Assembly: GCF_000688515.1 (NCBI RefSeq)
Contig: NZ_JHZK01000021.1
Span: forward strand, 1 to 62,931
Length of the DNA stretch: 62,931 bases
Source of the DNA: Afifella pfennigii DSM 17143
Lineage (GTDB): Bacteria; Pseudomonadota; Alphaproteobacteria; Rhizobiales; Afifellaceae
Reading direction: 5' to 3'
Shown: in pieces, positions 43,757-53,010 of the stretch
How positions within the stretch are numbered: the stretch's first letter is position 1
Layout: each line of letters opens with the position of its first letter
Position numbers and translations under genes: made by a program
The notes under the pieces: generated by a model
Told to the model about the DNA's origin: nothing
Databases searched by the model: none
What the model saw: only the letters and a program-made list of their open reading frames with translations

Positions 43757-46420
43757 TCAGGCGAGGGTGCGCAGGATGATGTCGGAGACGTCGGTGGAGA
43801 GATCCGGCTGCGCCGCCAGGTCCTTCAGCGCCGTCTCCGCCTCCGCCCAGCGCCTGGGACTGAACAGGCGGTAGCTGCGGAAGCAGGTGGCGAGCCGCGA
43901 GGCGACGGACGGGTTGGTGGCGTCCAGGCGCAAAACGGCATCGGCGAGGAAGCGATAGCCCGCCCCGTCCGGCCTGTGGAAGCCGGTAAGGTTGGCCCCG
44001 CCGAAGGCCCGCACCAGCGCGTAGACCCGGTTCGGCGTCTTCCAGGAGAAAGCCGGATGCCGCGTCAGCTCTTCAACCAGGTCCAGCGTGTCGTGGCCGG
44101 GCCGGGTCGCCTGCACGGAGAACCATTTGTCGAGGACGAGCGGATTGTCGCGGTAGCGCTCGAAGAAGTCGGCGAGCGCCTCCTCGGCACCGCTCAGTCG
44201 ATGATGCACGATGAGATGCAGCGCCGCGACGCGCACGGTGAGGTTTTCCGCCGTGCGCAAGGCCTCCATGAGGAACGCGCCGTCCCCGCTGGAGGCGACG
44301 CGGTAGCGCCAGGCGGCATGGGTGAGGGAGCGCCGGCCGGCATTCATGGCGTCCGGCGAATAACCCGGGTCGGGGGGAGAGCGCCGTGCCGCCTCCGATA
44401 TGCGTTCGCCGGCAAGGTCGCCGATGTCCGCCGTCAGGGCGTCGCGCACCTCGTGCAGCGCGTCCGGATCGACATCCTTGCCGATGAGCTCCGCCATCTC
44501 CGCTTCCGAGGGCAGGGAGAGGGCGAGCGCGCGAAAGGCCGGATCGAAATCCTCGTTCTCCGCCAATTCGCCGAACGCGGCGGCAAGGCGCGGGTCGAAG
44601 TCGGCCTCGTGACCCTGATGATGCAGGGCGTAGCCCTCCGCGATGGCGCGGCGCGAAAGATCCTGCAGCGCCTCCCAGCGGTTGAAGGCATCGCTGTCCT
44701 GGCGGGCGAGGAAGAAAAGCTCCTCTTCCGAAAGGTCGCTCTCAACCCGCACCGGCGCGGAGAAGCCGCGCAGGAGCGAAGGTACCGCGCCCGCTTTGAG
44801 GCCGGTGAAGGTGAGCTCCAGCTCGTCCTCCCCGAGAAGGATGAGCCCCCGTTCCAGGGCGGCGCCTTGGTCGGCCAGCTTTTCCGCCCCCTTAGCCTCC
44901 GCGAAAGACAGGTCCTGCCCGTCCGGGCCGACGAGGCCGAAGGCGAGCGGGATGAGCTGCGCCCGCTTGGGCTTGCCGTCCGGCGTCTCTGGCAGTTCCT
45001 GCTTCAGGTGCAGGCTCAAAGTGCCGGCCTTCGCGTCGTGGGCGTGGCGCACCGCGACTTTCGGCGTGCCCGCCTGATGATACCAAAGGGCGAACTGCGA
45101 GAGATCGGCGCCGGTGGCATCGGCGAATGCGGCGAGGAAGTCCTCGATGGTGACGGCGCCGCCGTCATGGCGGGCGAAATAAAGGTCCATGCCGGCGCCA
45201 AAGCCTTCCTCGCCCAGCACCGTCTTCAGCATGCGGCAGATTTCGGCGCCCTTCACATAGACGGTCGCGGTGTAGAAGTTGTTGATCTCGCGATAGGCGG
45301 TCGGGCGCACCGGATGGGCGAGGGGGCCGGCATCCTCCGGGAACTGCGCCTGGCGCAAGCCGATGACGTCGCCGATCCGCTTCACCGGCCGCGAGCGCAT
45401 ATCGGCGGAAAATTCCTGGTCGCGGAAGACGGTGAGGCCTTCCTTCAGGCACAGCTGGAACCAGTCGCGGCAGGTGATGCGGTTGCCGGTCCAATTGTGG
45501 AAGTATTCGTGGGCGATGACGCCTTCCACATGCGCATAGTCGCTGTCGGTGCCGGTCTCCGCGTCGACCAGCACGTATTTGTCGTTGAAGACGTTGAGGC
45601 CCTTGTTCTCCATCGCGCCCATGTTGAAGTCGGAGACGGCGACGATGTTGAAGACGTCGAGGTCGTATTCGCGCCCGTAAACCTCCTCGTCCCAGCGCAT
45701 GGAGCGCTTCAGCGCGTCCATGGCGTAGTGGCAGCGCTCCTCCTTGCCGTGCTCGCAGTAGATGGCGAGACGCACGCGCCGGCCGGACTGCGTGACGAAG
45801 ATATCGTGAATGGCGCCGAGATCGCCGGCGACGAGGGCGAAGAGATAGGAGGGTTTGGGAAAGGGGTCGTGCCAGATGGCGTAATGCCGGTCGGTGCCGG
45901 CAAGCGGACCGCTTTCGGTGAGGTTGCCGTTGGAAAGCAGCACCGGCACCTCGGCGGCGGACGCCTCGATGCGCACCGTATAGACGGCGAGCACGTCCGG
46001 CCGGTCGTAGAAATAGGTGATGCGCCGGAAACCCTCTGCCTCGCATTGCGTCGTGTAGATGCCGGAGGAGCGGTAAAGCCCCATCAGCGCCGTATTGGCG
46101 TCCGCATCAACCTCCGTCACCGTCTCCAGGCAAAACGGCTCGGCCGGCGGATGCAGGACGGTGAGGCGGTCGGGCGTTGCCTCGTATTCGGTATCGGCAA
46201 GGCGCCGGCCGTCGATCGCGACGGAGACAAGCTTCAGCCCGTCGCCGTCGAGGCTGAGGGGAGGGGGCGGACCGCCTGCCTCGCGCTGTCGCAGGTTGAG
46301 GCTGGCGGCGACGCGCGTCCTTCTCGGCGCCAGGGAGAAATCGAGCGCGACGGCGTCGATGACGTAGTCGGTCGGGCGGTAATCTTCCAGCCGCACGAGC
46401 GGGGCCGCGTTTTTTTGCAT
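43757..46420 (-). CDS. pepN: Aminopeptidase N (M1 family)
   Basis: 887 residues from ATG 46420, which has AGGAAAG upstream; an open frame to 46513 adds an improbable leader. It is a zinc metallopeptidase removing N-terminal amino acids. GAMEN (exopeptidase motif) lies near residue 268 and HEYFHNWTGNR (HExxH zinc motif) near residue 303, with the third ligand glutamate in FRDQEFSADM. The N-terminal beta domain and the large C-terminal helical domain match E. coli PepN in length. It is followed on the same strand by the PleC-like kinase gene; the two are adjacent in related rhizobia, as I recall. Confidence 0.95.
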   Translation of the reverse strand: MQKNAAPLVRLEDYRPTDYVIDAVALDFSLAPRRTRVAASLNLRQREAGGPPPPLSLDGDGLKLVSVAIDGRRLADTEYEATPDRLTVLHPPAEPFCLETVTEVDADANTALMGLYRSSGIYTTQCEAEGFRRITYFYDRPDVLAVYTVRIEASAAEVPVLLSNGNLTESGPLAGTDRHYAIWHDPFPKPSYLFALVAGDLGAIHDIFVTQSGRRVRLAIYCEHGKEERCHYAMDALKRSMRWDEEVYGREYDLDVFNIVAVSDFNMGAMENKGLNVFNDKYVLVDAETGTDSDYAHVEGVIAHEYFHNWTGNRITCRDWFQLCLKEGLTVFRDQEFSADMRSRPVKRIGDVIGLRQAQFPEDAGPLAHPVRPTAYREINNFYTATVYVKGAEICRMLKTVLGEEGFGAGMDLYFARHDGGAVTIEDFLAAFADATGADLSQFALWYHQAGTPKVAVRHAHDAKAGTLSLHLKQELPETPDGKPKRAQLIPLAFGLVGPDGQDLSFAEAKGAEKLADQGAALERGLILLGEDELELTFTGLKAGAVPSLLRGFSAPVRVESDLSEEELFFLARQDSDAFNRWEALQDLSRRAIAEGYALHHQGHEADFDPRLAAAFGELAENEDFDPAFRALALSLPSEAEMAELIGKDVDPDALHEVRDALTADIGDLAGERISEAARRSPPDPGYSPDAMNAGRRSLTHAAWRYRVASSGDGAFLMEALRTAENLTVRVAALHLIVHHRLSGAEEALADFFERYRDNPLVLDKWFSVQATRPGHDTLDLVEELTRHPAFSWKTPNRVYALVRAFGGANLTGFHRPDGAGYRFLADAVLRLDATNPSVASRLATCFRSYRLFSPRRWAEAETALKDLAAQPDLSTDVSDIILRTLA

Positions 46421-46593
46421 GCTGCTTTCCTCGCGCCTGCGCCCGCATTTAGAGATGAATGACGGGTGTGGGAAGTCGTTTTGCCGAGTGAAGGCTTTCT
46501 GACGCGGCGCCATGTCTTACGCAAGGGCAGGCTCTATCCTTATCCTTTCGGCCCGGCATTGACGCGCCTTTGAGAGCCGGGCAAGCGGGGACG

Positions 46594-47163
46594 ATGAACG
46601 AGACGAAGCCGACCATCCTCTCCCGACGCATCCTCTATGAGGGCTGGAACCGTCTTCACGAGGTGGTCGTGTCGGGCCGCACCGGCGAGCACAAGCGCGA
46701 GATCGTCGATCACGGCGATGCGGCCAGTATCCTGCCCTATGACCCTGAGCGCCGGACTTGCCTGCTGGTGCGCCAGCTTCGCGCCCCCCTCCTGGTGCGT
46801 GGCGGAGGGGATGACGGCTGGCTCCTGGAGGCCTGCGCCGGCATCATAGACCCTGGCGAGACGCCGCAAGAGGCGGCTTTGCGTGAGGCGCGCGAAGAAC
46901 TCGGCCTCGCCCTCTCGGCGGCCGAGCCGGTCGCAAGCGTCTACGCCGCTCCCGGCTGCCTGAAGGAGCTTTCGCATCTCTTTCTGGCGCCCTACCGCCC
47001 GGCGGACCGGGCCGGGGAAGGCGGCGGCAACCACCATGAGGGCGAGGAGATCGAGGTGATCGAGCTTTGCCTTCACGAGCTTTATGCCATGGTCGGCGAG
47101 GCAAGGATCGCCGACGCCAAGACGCTGATCCTCGTCCAGACGCTGATGCTGCGCGGAATCTGA
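46594..47163 (+). CDS. Nudix hydrolase (NudK/ADP-sugar pyrophosphatase-like)
   Basis: 189 residues from ATG 46594; an open frame to 46570 adds eight unlikely residues. The Nudix box [23 protein letters not shown] gives Gx5Ex7REAREELG with the catalytic glutamates. [20 protein letters not shown] and VRQLRAPL are shared with GDP-mannose and ADP-ribose pyrophosphatases (NudK-like). The long insertion [19 protein letters not shown] and the end region are typical of this subgroup. It would hydrolyse a nucleoside-diphosphate sugar to a sugar phosphate and NMP. Substrate cannot be fixed. It is divergent from pepN. Confidence 0.88.
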   Translation: MNETKPTILSRRILYEGWNRLHEVVVSGRTGEHKREIVDHGDAASILPYDPERRTCLLVRQLRAPLLVRGGGDDGWLLEACAGIIDPGETPQEAALREAREELGLALSAAEPVASVYAAPGCLKELSHLFLAPYRPADRAGEGGGNHHEGEEIEVIELCLHELYAMVGEARIADAKTLILVQTLMLRGI

Positions 47164-47272
47164 CGCTCTGTTTCTATGGCGTCTTAGGTTTCGCTCGGCA
47201 ACCAAATTCCCCCTAGCGGCGTTATACTTGCCGACCGCCCCTGAGGGGGCGCCAAATACGGGAGAATTCGTC

Positions 47273-47443
47273 ATGCTCGGTTGGGCGCTGACCTTTCTGG
47301 TCATAGCCTTGATTGCGGCTATTCTTGGTTTTGGTGGCATTGCGGGTACGGCCGTTGGCATCGCCAAGATCATTTTCTTTGTCGCGATCGCCCTCTTCCT
47401 GATCTCGGCCGTCTTCGGCGCCGTGCGCGGCCGCCGGGTCTAG
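47273..47443 (+). CDS. DUF1328/UPF0391 small membrane protein
   Basis: 56 residues with two transmembrane helices ([20 protein letters not shown], then [20 protein letters not shown]). This is the UPF0391/YtjA family, in which the entire protein is this hairpin. ATG 47273 has GGGAGAATTCG upstream. The last residues GAVRGRRV are basic and cytoplasmic. Family members are often stress-induced in alphaproteobacteria. A strong terminator follows 26 bp after the stop, so it is its own transcript. Confidence 0.93.
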   Translation: MLGWALTFLVIALIAAILGFGGIAGTAVGIAKIIFFVAIALFLISAVFGAVRGRRV

Positions 47444-47468
47444 CCGGTCAGGATATGTGCAGATCAAC

Positions 47469-47495
47469 GGCCGCCGGCGTCGCCGGCGGCCTTTT
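47469..47495 (+). terminator. Rho-independent terminator after the DUF1328 gene
   Basis: A perfect 10-bp GC stem (GGCCGCCGGC at 47469-47478, GCCGGCGGCC at 47482-47491) with a 3-base loop and TTTT. Located 26 bp after the gene's stop. Confidence 0.9.
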
Positions 47496-47521
47496 CTATG
47501 GTCTGCGGTTTTCGCTTTCGC

Positions 47522-47625
47522 TATGCCCGGGCCCGACCCGGGCATCCGTGCCATTGCCGCTAAGATTTGCTTCGGCGCCGAGGGGTGGGCCGCCGGATCA
47601 AGTCCGGCGATGACGACAGAGAGCG
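47522..47625. repeat. Palindromic intergenic repeat, copy 2 (fullest)
   Basis: The left part (47523-47545) is a perfect 9-bp palindrome around CCCGA: ATGCCCGGG ... CCCGGGCAT. The right part ends GATCAAGTCCGGCGATGACG and ACAGAGAGCG, sharing CCGGCGATGACGA with the copy at 14317. The layout matches the short mosaic intergenic units seen in many Hyphomicrobiales. It lies between two convergent gene ends. It may fold as an RNA hairpin or act as a terminator. Confidence 0.6.
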
Positions 47626-47678
47626 AATTTGACCTCGGGCCATGTCACAGCCCGGCGACGACGAGATAGCGTGTCTGC

Positions 47679-50501
47679 CTACTCAGCCGCCTCGGCGGTC
47701 TCCGCCCGCCGCACCCTCGCCGCGCAGAACTTGAACTCCGGGATCTTCCCGAACGGATCGAGCTGCGGGTTGGTCAGAACGTTCGCCGGCGCCTCGTAAA
47801 AGCAGAAGGGGATGAACACCATGCCCGGCGGCACGTCGCGGTCGGCGCGCAGCGTCAGCGAAATGTCGCCGCGGCGCGTCTCCACCACGATGGCGTCTCC
47901 GGGGACAAGCCCCATGCGCGTCGCCTCGCGCGGATTGAGCGAGGCGACGGCGACCGGCTCCAGCGCGTTCAGCGCATCGGCGCGGCGCGTCATGGCGCCG
48001 GTATGCCAATGCTCCAGCATGCGGCCCGTCGTCAGCACCATCGGATAGGCCTCGTCCGGAAGCTCGTCCGGCGGCGTCAGGTCGGCCGGCACGAGCCGCG
48101 CCCGCCCGTCCTTGGTCGGGAAGCCGGAGGAAAAGACGATTTCATTGCCGGGCTTGTCATCAGCATCGGCCGGATAGGTGACGGAGCCTTCCCGCTCCAG
48201 CCGCTCCCAGGAAATGTGGTCGAGCGAGCGCATATGCGAGCGCATCTCCTCATAGACCTCCGGGACGCCGCAATACGACCAGCCAAGGCCGATGCGGTTG
48301 GCGATCTCCGCGATCAGCTCCCAATCCTGGCGCGCTTCGCCCGGCAGGGGCAGCACCGGCCGGCCGATCTGCACCTGACGGTTGGTGTTGGTGTAGGTGC
48401 CGAGCTTTTCGGCATGGCTGGAGGCCGGCAGCACCACATCGGCGTGGAAGGCGGTCTCTGTCAGGAAGATATCCTGCACGACGAGATGGTCGAGCTTGGC
48501 GAGCGCGGCGCGGGCATGGTGCTGGTCGGGATCGGACATGGCCGGGTTCTCGCCGAGGATGTACATGGCCCGGATTTCGCCCGCATGGATGGCGTCGACG
48601 ATTTCCACCACGGTCAGGCCGCGCTCGGGGTCCAGGCTGCGCCCCCAGGCATCCTCGAAATGGCCGCGTATATCCGGATCCTCGACCGAGAGGTAATCGG
48701 GATAGACCATCGGGATGAGGCCGGAATCGGAGGCGCCCTGGACGTTGTTCTGCCCGCGCAGGGGATGCAGGCCGGTGCCCGGCCGGCCGATATGGCCGGT
48801 GGTCAGCGCCAAGGCGATGAGGCAGCGCGAATTGTCGGTGCCGTGGACATGCTGCGAGATGCCCATGCCCCAGAAGATGATGGAGCGCTCCGAGGTCGCG
48901 TAGAGGCGCGCGACCTCGCGGATCGTCTCCGCCGCGACGCCGCAGATCGGCGCCATCTCTTCCGGCGAGAAATCCTTCACCTTCTCTTTGAGCGCGGCAA
49001 AGCCGTCGACATGCGCCTGGATATACTGCTCGTCGTAGAGCCTTTCCGCCACGATGACATGCAGCATGGCGTTCAACAGCGCCACGTCGGTGCCCGGCTT
49101 GAAGCGCAGGGAGTGCGTGGCATGCCGCATCAGCTCCTGGCCGCGCGGATCGATGACGACAAGCTTGGCGCCCCTTTTCGCCGCCTGCTTGAAATAGGTG
49201 GCGGCGACCGGGTGGTTCTGGCTCGGCCTCGCGCCGATGACGATGATGCAATCGGCCTCGTCCACGGCGGTGAAGGGCGCGGAGACACCCCCCGAGCCGA
49301 TGCCCTCCATCAGCGCGGCGACGGAGGAGGCGTGGCAGAGCCTGGTGCAATGGTCGACATTGTTCGTGCCGAAGCCCTGGCGGATGAGCTTTTGGAAGAG
49401 ATAGGCCTCCTCGTTGGAGCCCTTGGCCGAGCCGAAGCCGGCGATCGCCTTGCCGCCGTCTTCCGCATGGATGCGTTTCAGGCCTGTTGCCGCCAGCTCC
49501 AGCGCCTCCTCCCAGGAGGCTTCACGAAATATCTCTGAAGGGTCGGCCGGATCGAGCATCATGTCGCCGCGCTTGGGCGCGTCGTCGCGGCGGATGAGCG
49601 GCTTCCTCAGCCGGTGCGGATGGGCGATGTAATCGTAGCCGAAGCGGCCCTTGACGCAGAGCCGGTTCTCGTTCGCCGGTCCGCCGCGCCCGTCGACCTG
49701 GACGATCTTGTCGTCCTTGACGTGAACGCGCGTCTGGCAGCCGACGCCGCAATAGGGGCAGACGCTGTCGACGCTGCGCTCCGCCCAGACGGTGCGGCTG
49801 CGCGCCGCCTCGTCCATCAGCGACTTTTCGTAGAGCGCGCCCGTCGGGCAGGCCTGCACGCATTCCCCGCAGGTCACGCAGGTGGAGGCGCCCATCGGGT
49901 CGTCGAAATCGAAGACCGGCCGTTCCTCATGGCCGCGGAAGGCCATGCCGATGACGTCGTTGACCTGCACCTCGCGGCAGGCGCGCACGCATAGATTGCA
50001 TTCGATGCAGGCGTCGAGATTAACAGCGATGGCGACGTTGCTGGCATCGTGCAGCGCCTCGCGGTGAAGGTGCCCGTTGCCCTGCGCCGCGGCTTCCGCA
50101 TCGTCCTCATCTGTGAATTTGGAGGGAAGGCGCGAAGCGGCAATCCCCATCCGCTCCGTCCATTGCCAGAAGGGCGCGTCGGGGTCCGGATGGCCTTCTC
50201 GCGCCGGCTGGTCGGCGAGAAGGAGTTCAAAGACCATCCGCCGCGCCTTTTCGGCCCGCTCGCCGGCCGACGTCACCACCATGCCCTCGCTCGGGGCGCG
50301 GATGCAGGAGGCGGCGAGCACCCTTTCGCCCTCCACCTCCACCATGCAGGCGCGGCAATTGCCGTCCGGCCGGTAGCCGGGCTGGTCGAGATGGCAAAGA
50401 TGGGGAATGCGCGTGCCGTGCCGCTTGGCCACCTGCCAGATGGTCTCGCCGGGCCGGGCCGTGACCTCTTTGCCGTCGAGGGTGAAGGTGATGTCGGTCA
50501 T
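47679..50501 (-). CDS. fdhA: Formate dehydrogenase, alpha (molybdenum) subunit
   Basis: 940 residues from ATG 50501; an upstream open frame is Arg-rich noise. It oxidises formate to CO2 in a NAD-linked complex. The N-terminus (residues 1-80) is a 2Fe-2S ferredoxin-like domain with HLCHLDQPGYRPDGNCRACM. Two 4Fe-4S motifs follow: CIECNLCVRAC and CVTCGECVQACP. CPYCGVGCQTRVHV opens the molybdopterin region with a further cluster. The active-site cysteine is in NVDHCTRLCHASS. The Mo-bis-MGD binding and C-terminal dinucleotide domains complete it. It is translationally coupled (ATGA) to a LysE exporter gene. Confidence 0.95.
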   Translation of the reverse strand: MTDITFTLDGKEVTARPGETIWQVAKRHGTRIPHLCHLDQPGYRPDGNCRACMVEVEGERVLAASCIRAPSEGMVVTSAGERAEKARRMVFELLLADQPAREGHPDPDAPFWQWTERMGIAASRLPSKFTDEDDAEAAAQGNGHLHREALHDASNVAIAVNLDACIECNLCVRACREVQVNDVIGMAFRGHEERPVFDFDDPMGASTCVTCGECVQACPTGALYEKSLMDEAARSRTVWAERSVDSVCPYCGVGCQTRVHVKDDKIVQVDGRGGPANENRLCVKGRFGYDYIAHPHRLRKPLIRRDDAPKRGDMMLDPADPSEIFREASWEEALELAATGLKRIHAEDGGKAIAGFGSAKGSNEEAYLFQKLIRQGFGTNNVDHCTRLCHASSVAALMEGIGSGGVSAPFTAVDEADCIIVIGARPSQNHPVAATYFKQAAKRGAKLVVIDPRGQELMRHATHSLRFKPGTDVALLNAMLHVIVAERLYDEQYIQAHVDGFAALKEKVKDFSPEEMAPICGVAAETIREVARLYATSERSIIFWGMGISQHVHGTDNSRCLIALALTTGHIGRPGTGLHPLRGQNNVQGASDSGLIPMVYPDYLSVEDPDIRGHFEDAWGRSLDPERGLTVVEIVDAIHAGEIRAMYILGENPAMSDPDQHHARAALAKLDHLVVQDIFLTETAFHADVVLPASSHAEKLGTYTNTNRQVQIGRPVLPLPGEARQDWELIAEIANRIGLGWSYCGVPEVYEEMRSHMRSLDHISWERLEREGSVTYPADADDKPGNEIVFSSGFPTKDGRARLVPADLTPPDELPDEAYPMVLTTGRMLEHWHTGAMTRRADALNALEPVAVASLNPREATRMGLVPGDAIVVETRRGDISLTLRADRDVPPGMVFIPFCFYEAPANVLTNPQLDPFGKIPEFKFCAARVRRAETAEAAE

Positions 50502-51133
50502 GCGCGCATCTCCCGGATGCCGTCGAGGACGAGCTTGCCGCCGAGCGCCCCGAAGACGAGGCCGAAAAGCCCCTCCACAAGGCGCGCGAAGCGCCCATAG
50601 GCGCGCATGGCGAGCCCGGTGGAGAACAGGAAGGCGTAGGCGCCGTAGATGAGCGCCGCGGTGAGGAAGGCGAGCGGCCCGAAGGCGAAGACCTCGAGCG
50701 CCGAAAGCCCGGCGCCGAAAAGGAAGGTGCCGACGGCCGTCCACATCAGCGCGGCTTTGGGATTGGTCAGCACCACGAGGAGACCCCGCCGCAAGGCCGC
50801 CGCCGGCGCCATCGGCGCCTGGCTGACGCGAATGGCGCCCATCTTGCCGGTGAGCGCCGCCTTCACCGCCTTGACGCCGAGATAAAGAAGATAGGCCCCG
50901 CCGATGAGCTTCATCGCCGTCATGAAGGAGGGATAGAGCGCCAGCACGGCGGCGAGCCCGAAGGCGACGGCCGAGGACCAGACGAGCACGCCGCAGGCGA
51001 CGCCGAGCACCGTCATCAGCGCCGAGCGCCGCCCCTGGCCGAGCGCCACGCCGGCGACGGCGAGCATGTTCGGCCCCGGCGCGGCCTGGGCGAGGATGAC
51101 GCCGGCGAGCGTGGCGAGATAGGCGCTGAGCAT
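50498..51133 (-). CDS. LysE/RhtB-family exporter embedded in the formate dehydrogenase operon
   Basis: 211 residues with six transmembrane helices. MLSAYLATLAGVILAQAAPGPNMLAVAGVALGQGRRSALMT carries the LysE-family opening with the PGPNML motif, then GAYLLYLGVKAVKAAL. The C-terminal GALGGKLVLDGIREMRA ends the protein. These exporters release amino acids or homoserine-like metabolites. It overlaps the FdhB stop by 1 base and the FdhA start by 4 bases, so it is locked into one transcript with both. The substrate is unknown; a role in exporting a formate-pathway product is only a guess. Confidence 0.92.
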   Translation of the reverse strand: MLSAYLATLAGVILAQAAPGPNMLAVAGVALGQGRRSALMTVLGVACGVLVWSSAVAFGLAAVLALYPSFMTAMKLIGGAYLLYLGVKAVKAALTGKMGAIRVSQAPMAPAAALRRGLLVVLTNPKAALMWTAVGTFLFGAGLSALEVFAFGPLAFLTAALIYGAYAFLFSTGLAMRAYGRFARLVEGLFGLVFGALGGKLVLDGIREMRA

Positions 51134-52806
51134 CAGATGTCCTCCCTGAAAAAGGTCAGGAGATGATTGACCGGGTTCGGCGCCGCCTGGCCGAGCCCGC
51201 AGATGGAAGCGTCGCGCATCACCGCCTCAAGGTCGCGCAGCACCTCCTCTTCCAGCGGTCCGTCCTTCAGAAGCTGGACGAGCTTTTCGGTGCCGGAGCG
51301 GCAGGGCGTGCACTGGCCGCAGCTTTCATGGGCGAAGAAGCGCATCAGGTTGAGCGCGACCTCGCGGATATTGTCCTCTTGCGACAGGACCACGATGGCG
51401 TGCGAGCCGATGAAGCCCTTGGCGCTGTCGAACTTGCCGAAATCGAGTGGCGTATCGGCCATGTTCGCCGGAAAGATGCCGCCCGAGGCGCCGCCCGGCA
51501 GAAAGGCCTTCAGTTCATGGCCTTCCGCCATGCCGCCGCAATGCTCGGCGACAAGCTCGGTGAGCGTGATGCCGGCCGGGGCGACCTTGACGCCCGGCTC
51601 CGCCACCCGGCCGGAGACGGAATAGGAGCGCAGGCCCTTGGAGCCGTTGCGCCCCTGCTCGGCGAACCAGTCGCCGCCCTTCTCGATGATGTCGCGCACC
51701 CACCACAGCGTTTCCACATTGTGGTTCAGCGTCGGGCGGGCAAAGAGGCCCTTTTCCGCGATATAGGGGGGGCGGTGGCGGGGCAGGCCGCGCTTGCCCT
51801 CGATGGATTCCAGCATCGCCGATTCCTCGCCGCAGACATAGGCGCCGGCGCCGCGGCGAAGCTCCAGGAAGCCGGGTTCGGCGATGCCGGCTTCCTCCAG
51901 CGCGGCGATCTCGCGGGCGAGGATTTCAAGCACCCCCGGATATTCGTCGCGCATATAGATATAGACGCGCTCCGCCTCCACGGCCCAGGCGGCGATGAGA
52001 GCCCCTTCCAGCATCCGGTGCGGGTCGGTTTCCAGGTAATGGCGGTCCTTGAAGGTGCCGGGCTCGCCCTCGTCGCCGTTGACGGTGACGTAGCGCGGGC
52101 GGGGGAAGGAGCGCACGATCGTCGATTTGCGGCCCGCCGGAAAGCCGGCCCCGCCGAGGCCGCGCAGCCCGGCCTCCTCAAGAACGTCGGAAAGCTCGAC
52201 CGGCTTCCATTGCCCGGCCCGGCAGGCGGCGAGCAGGGAATAGCCGCCCGCCTCCCGGTAGGCCGTGAGCGGAACATAATCGGCGATCTCGGGACTGAGC
52301 TCGCCCGCGGTGAGAAGGCTGCCGATCGTCGGCGCATCGGCATGGCCGAGCGAGCGCCGGCCGAGGAGCGCCGCCGGCGCCTCCGCGCAGCGTCCCATGC
52401 ACGGTGCGCGCACGACGCGCAGCCTGGCGGGATCGGCCCGCGCCTGCGCCGCCGCGATCAGCCCTTCGGCGCCCGCCAGCATGCAGGAGATGGAATCGCA
52501 GATGCGCAAGGTGACGGGCGGCGGCGGCGCCTCGCCCTCCTTCACGATGTCGAAATGGTAATAAAAGCTCGCCACCTCGTAGATTTCGGCCTGCGACAGG
52601 CGCATCAGTTGGGCGAGCGCCCTCAGATGCCGCGCCGAAAGATGGCCGTAGCGGTCCTGGATGAGGTGCAGGAACTCAATGAGAAGATCGCGTCGCTTCT
52701 CCCCCTCGCCGATAAGCGCCTCCATCTCGGCGAGCGCCGTCTCGTCGAGCTGGCGGCCTTTCGGCTCGGCGTATTTGCGGCGTCTGCCGCCGCTTGGCGC
52801 ATCCAT
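51133..52806 (-). CDS. fdhB: Formate dehydrogenase, beta subunit (fused gamma-beta, NuoE-NuoF like)
   Basis: 557 residues. The N-terminus (residues about 20-165) is a NuoE-like 2Fe-2S thioredoxin fold with ICDSISCMLAGAEGL and RVVRAPCMGRC. The C-terminus (about 200-550) is NuoF-like: GLRGLGGAGFPAGRKS is the FMN/NAD-binding region, GDEGEPGTFKDRHY and GAGAYVCGEESAM follow. SCGQCTPCRSGTEKL ligates a 4Fe-4S cluster. It passes electrons from FdhA to NAD+. It is the first gene of the operon and is divergent from folD. No delta subunit or accessory gene (fdhD-type) is visible in this operon. Confidence 0.93.
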   Translation of the reverse strand: MDAPSGGRRRKYAEPKGRQLDETALAEMEALIGEGEKRRDLLIEFLHLIQDRYGHLSARHLRALAQLMRLSQAEIYEVASFYYHFDIVKEGEAPPPPVTLRICDSISCMLAGAEGLIAAAQARADPARLRVVRAPCMGRCAEAPAALLGRRSLGHADAPTIGSLLTAGELSPEIADYVPLTAYREAGGYSLLAACRAGQWKPVELSDVLEEAGLRGLGGAGFPAGRKSTIVRSFPRPRYVTVNGDEGEPGTFKDRHYLETDPHRMLEGALIAAWAVEAERVYIYMRDEYPGVLEILAREIAALEEAGIAEPGFLELRRGAGAYVCGEESAMLESIEGKRGLPRHRPPYIAEKGLFARPTLNHNVETLWWVRDIIEKGGDWFAEQGRNGSKGLRSYSVSGRVAEPGVKVAPAGITLTELVAEHCGGMAEGHELKAFLPGGASGGIFPANMADTPLDFGKFDSAKGFIGSHAIVVLSQEDNIREVALNLMRFFAHESCGQCTPCRSGTEKLVQLLKDGPLEEEVLRDLEAVMRDASICGLGQAAPNPVNHLLTFFREDI

Positions 52807-53010
52807 CCCACACCCTTCGCTTTGCGTGCTTGTTGTCGGCCGCTAAGCGACCGTTTGTCCTCTTGTAGCTGTCCCGCCCCCTTCAGGCCAAGGTGCCGGC
52901 CGTGATTTCGCAAGGCTGTTCTCATCGCGTCGCCATCGGACGCGCGCCGAACGATTGGCCTGCCAGGCAAGTCTCGCTAGAAGGGCCGCGAACCGTTGCA
53001 GGAGAGCAAA

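Noticed and set aside
43976..46462. An 828-residue plus-strand open frame opposite pepN
   Set aside because: Antisense shadow of a highly conserved metallopeptidase gene; no domain signature.
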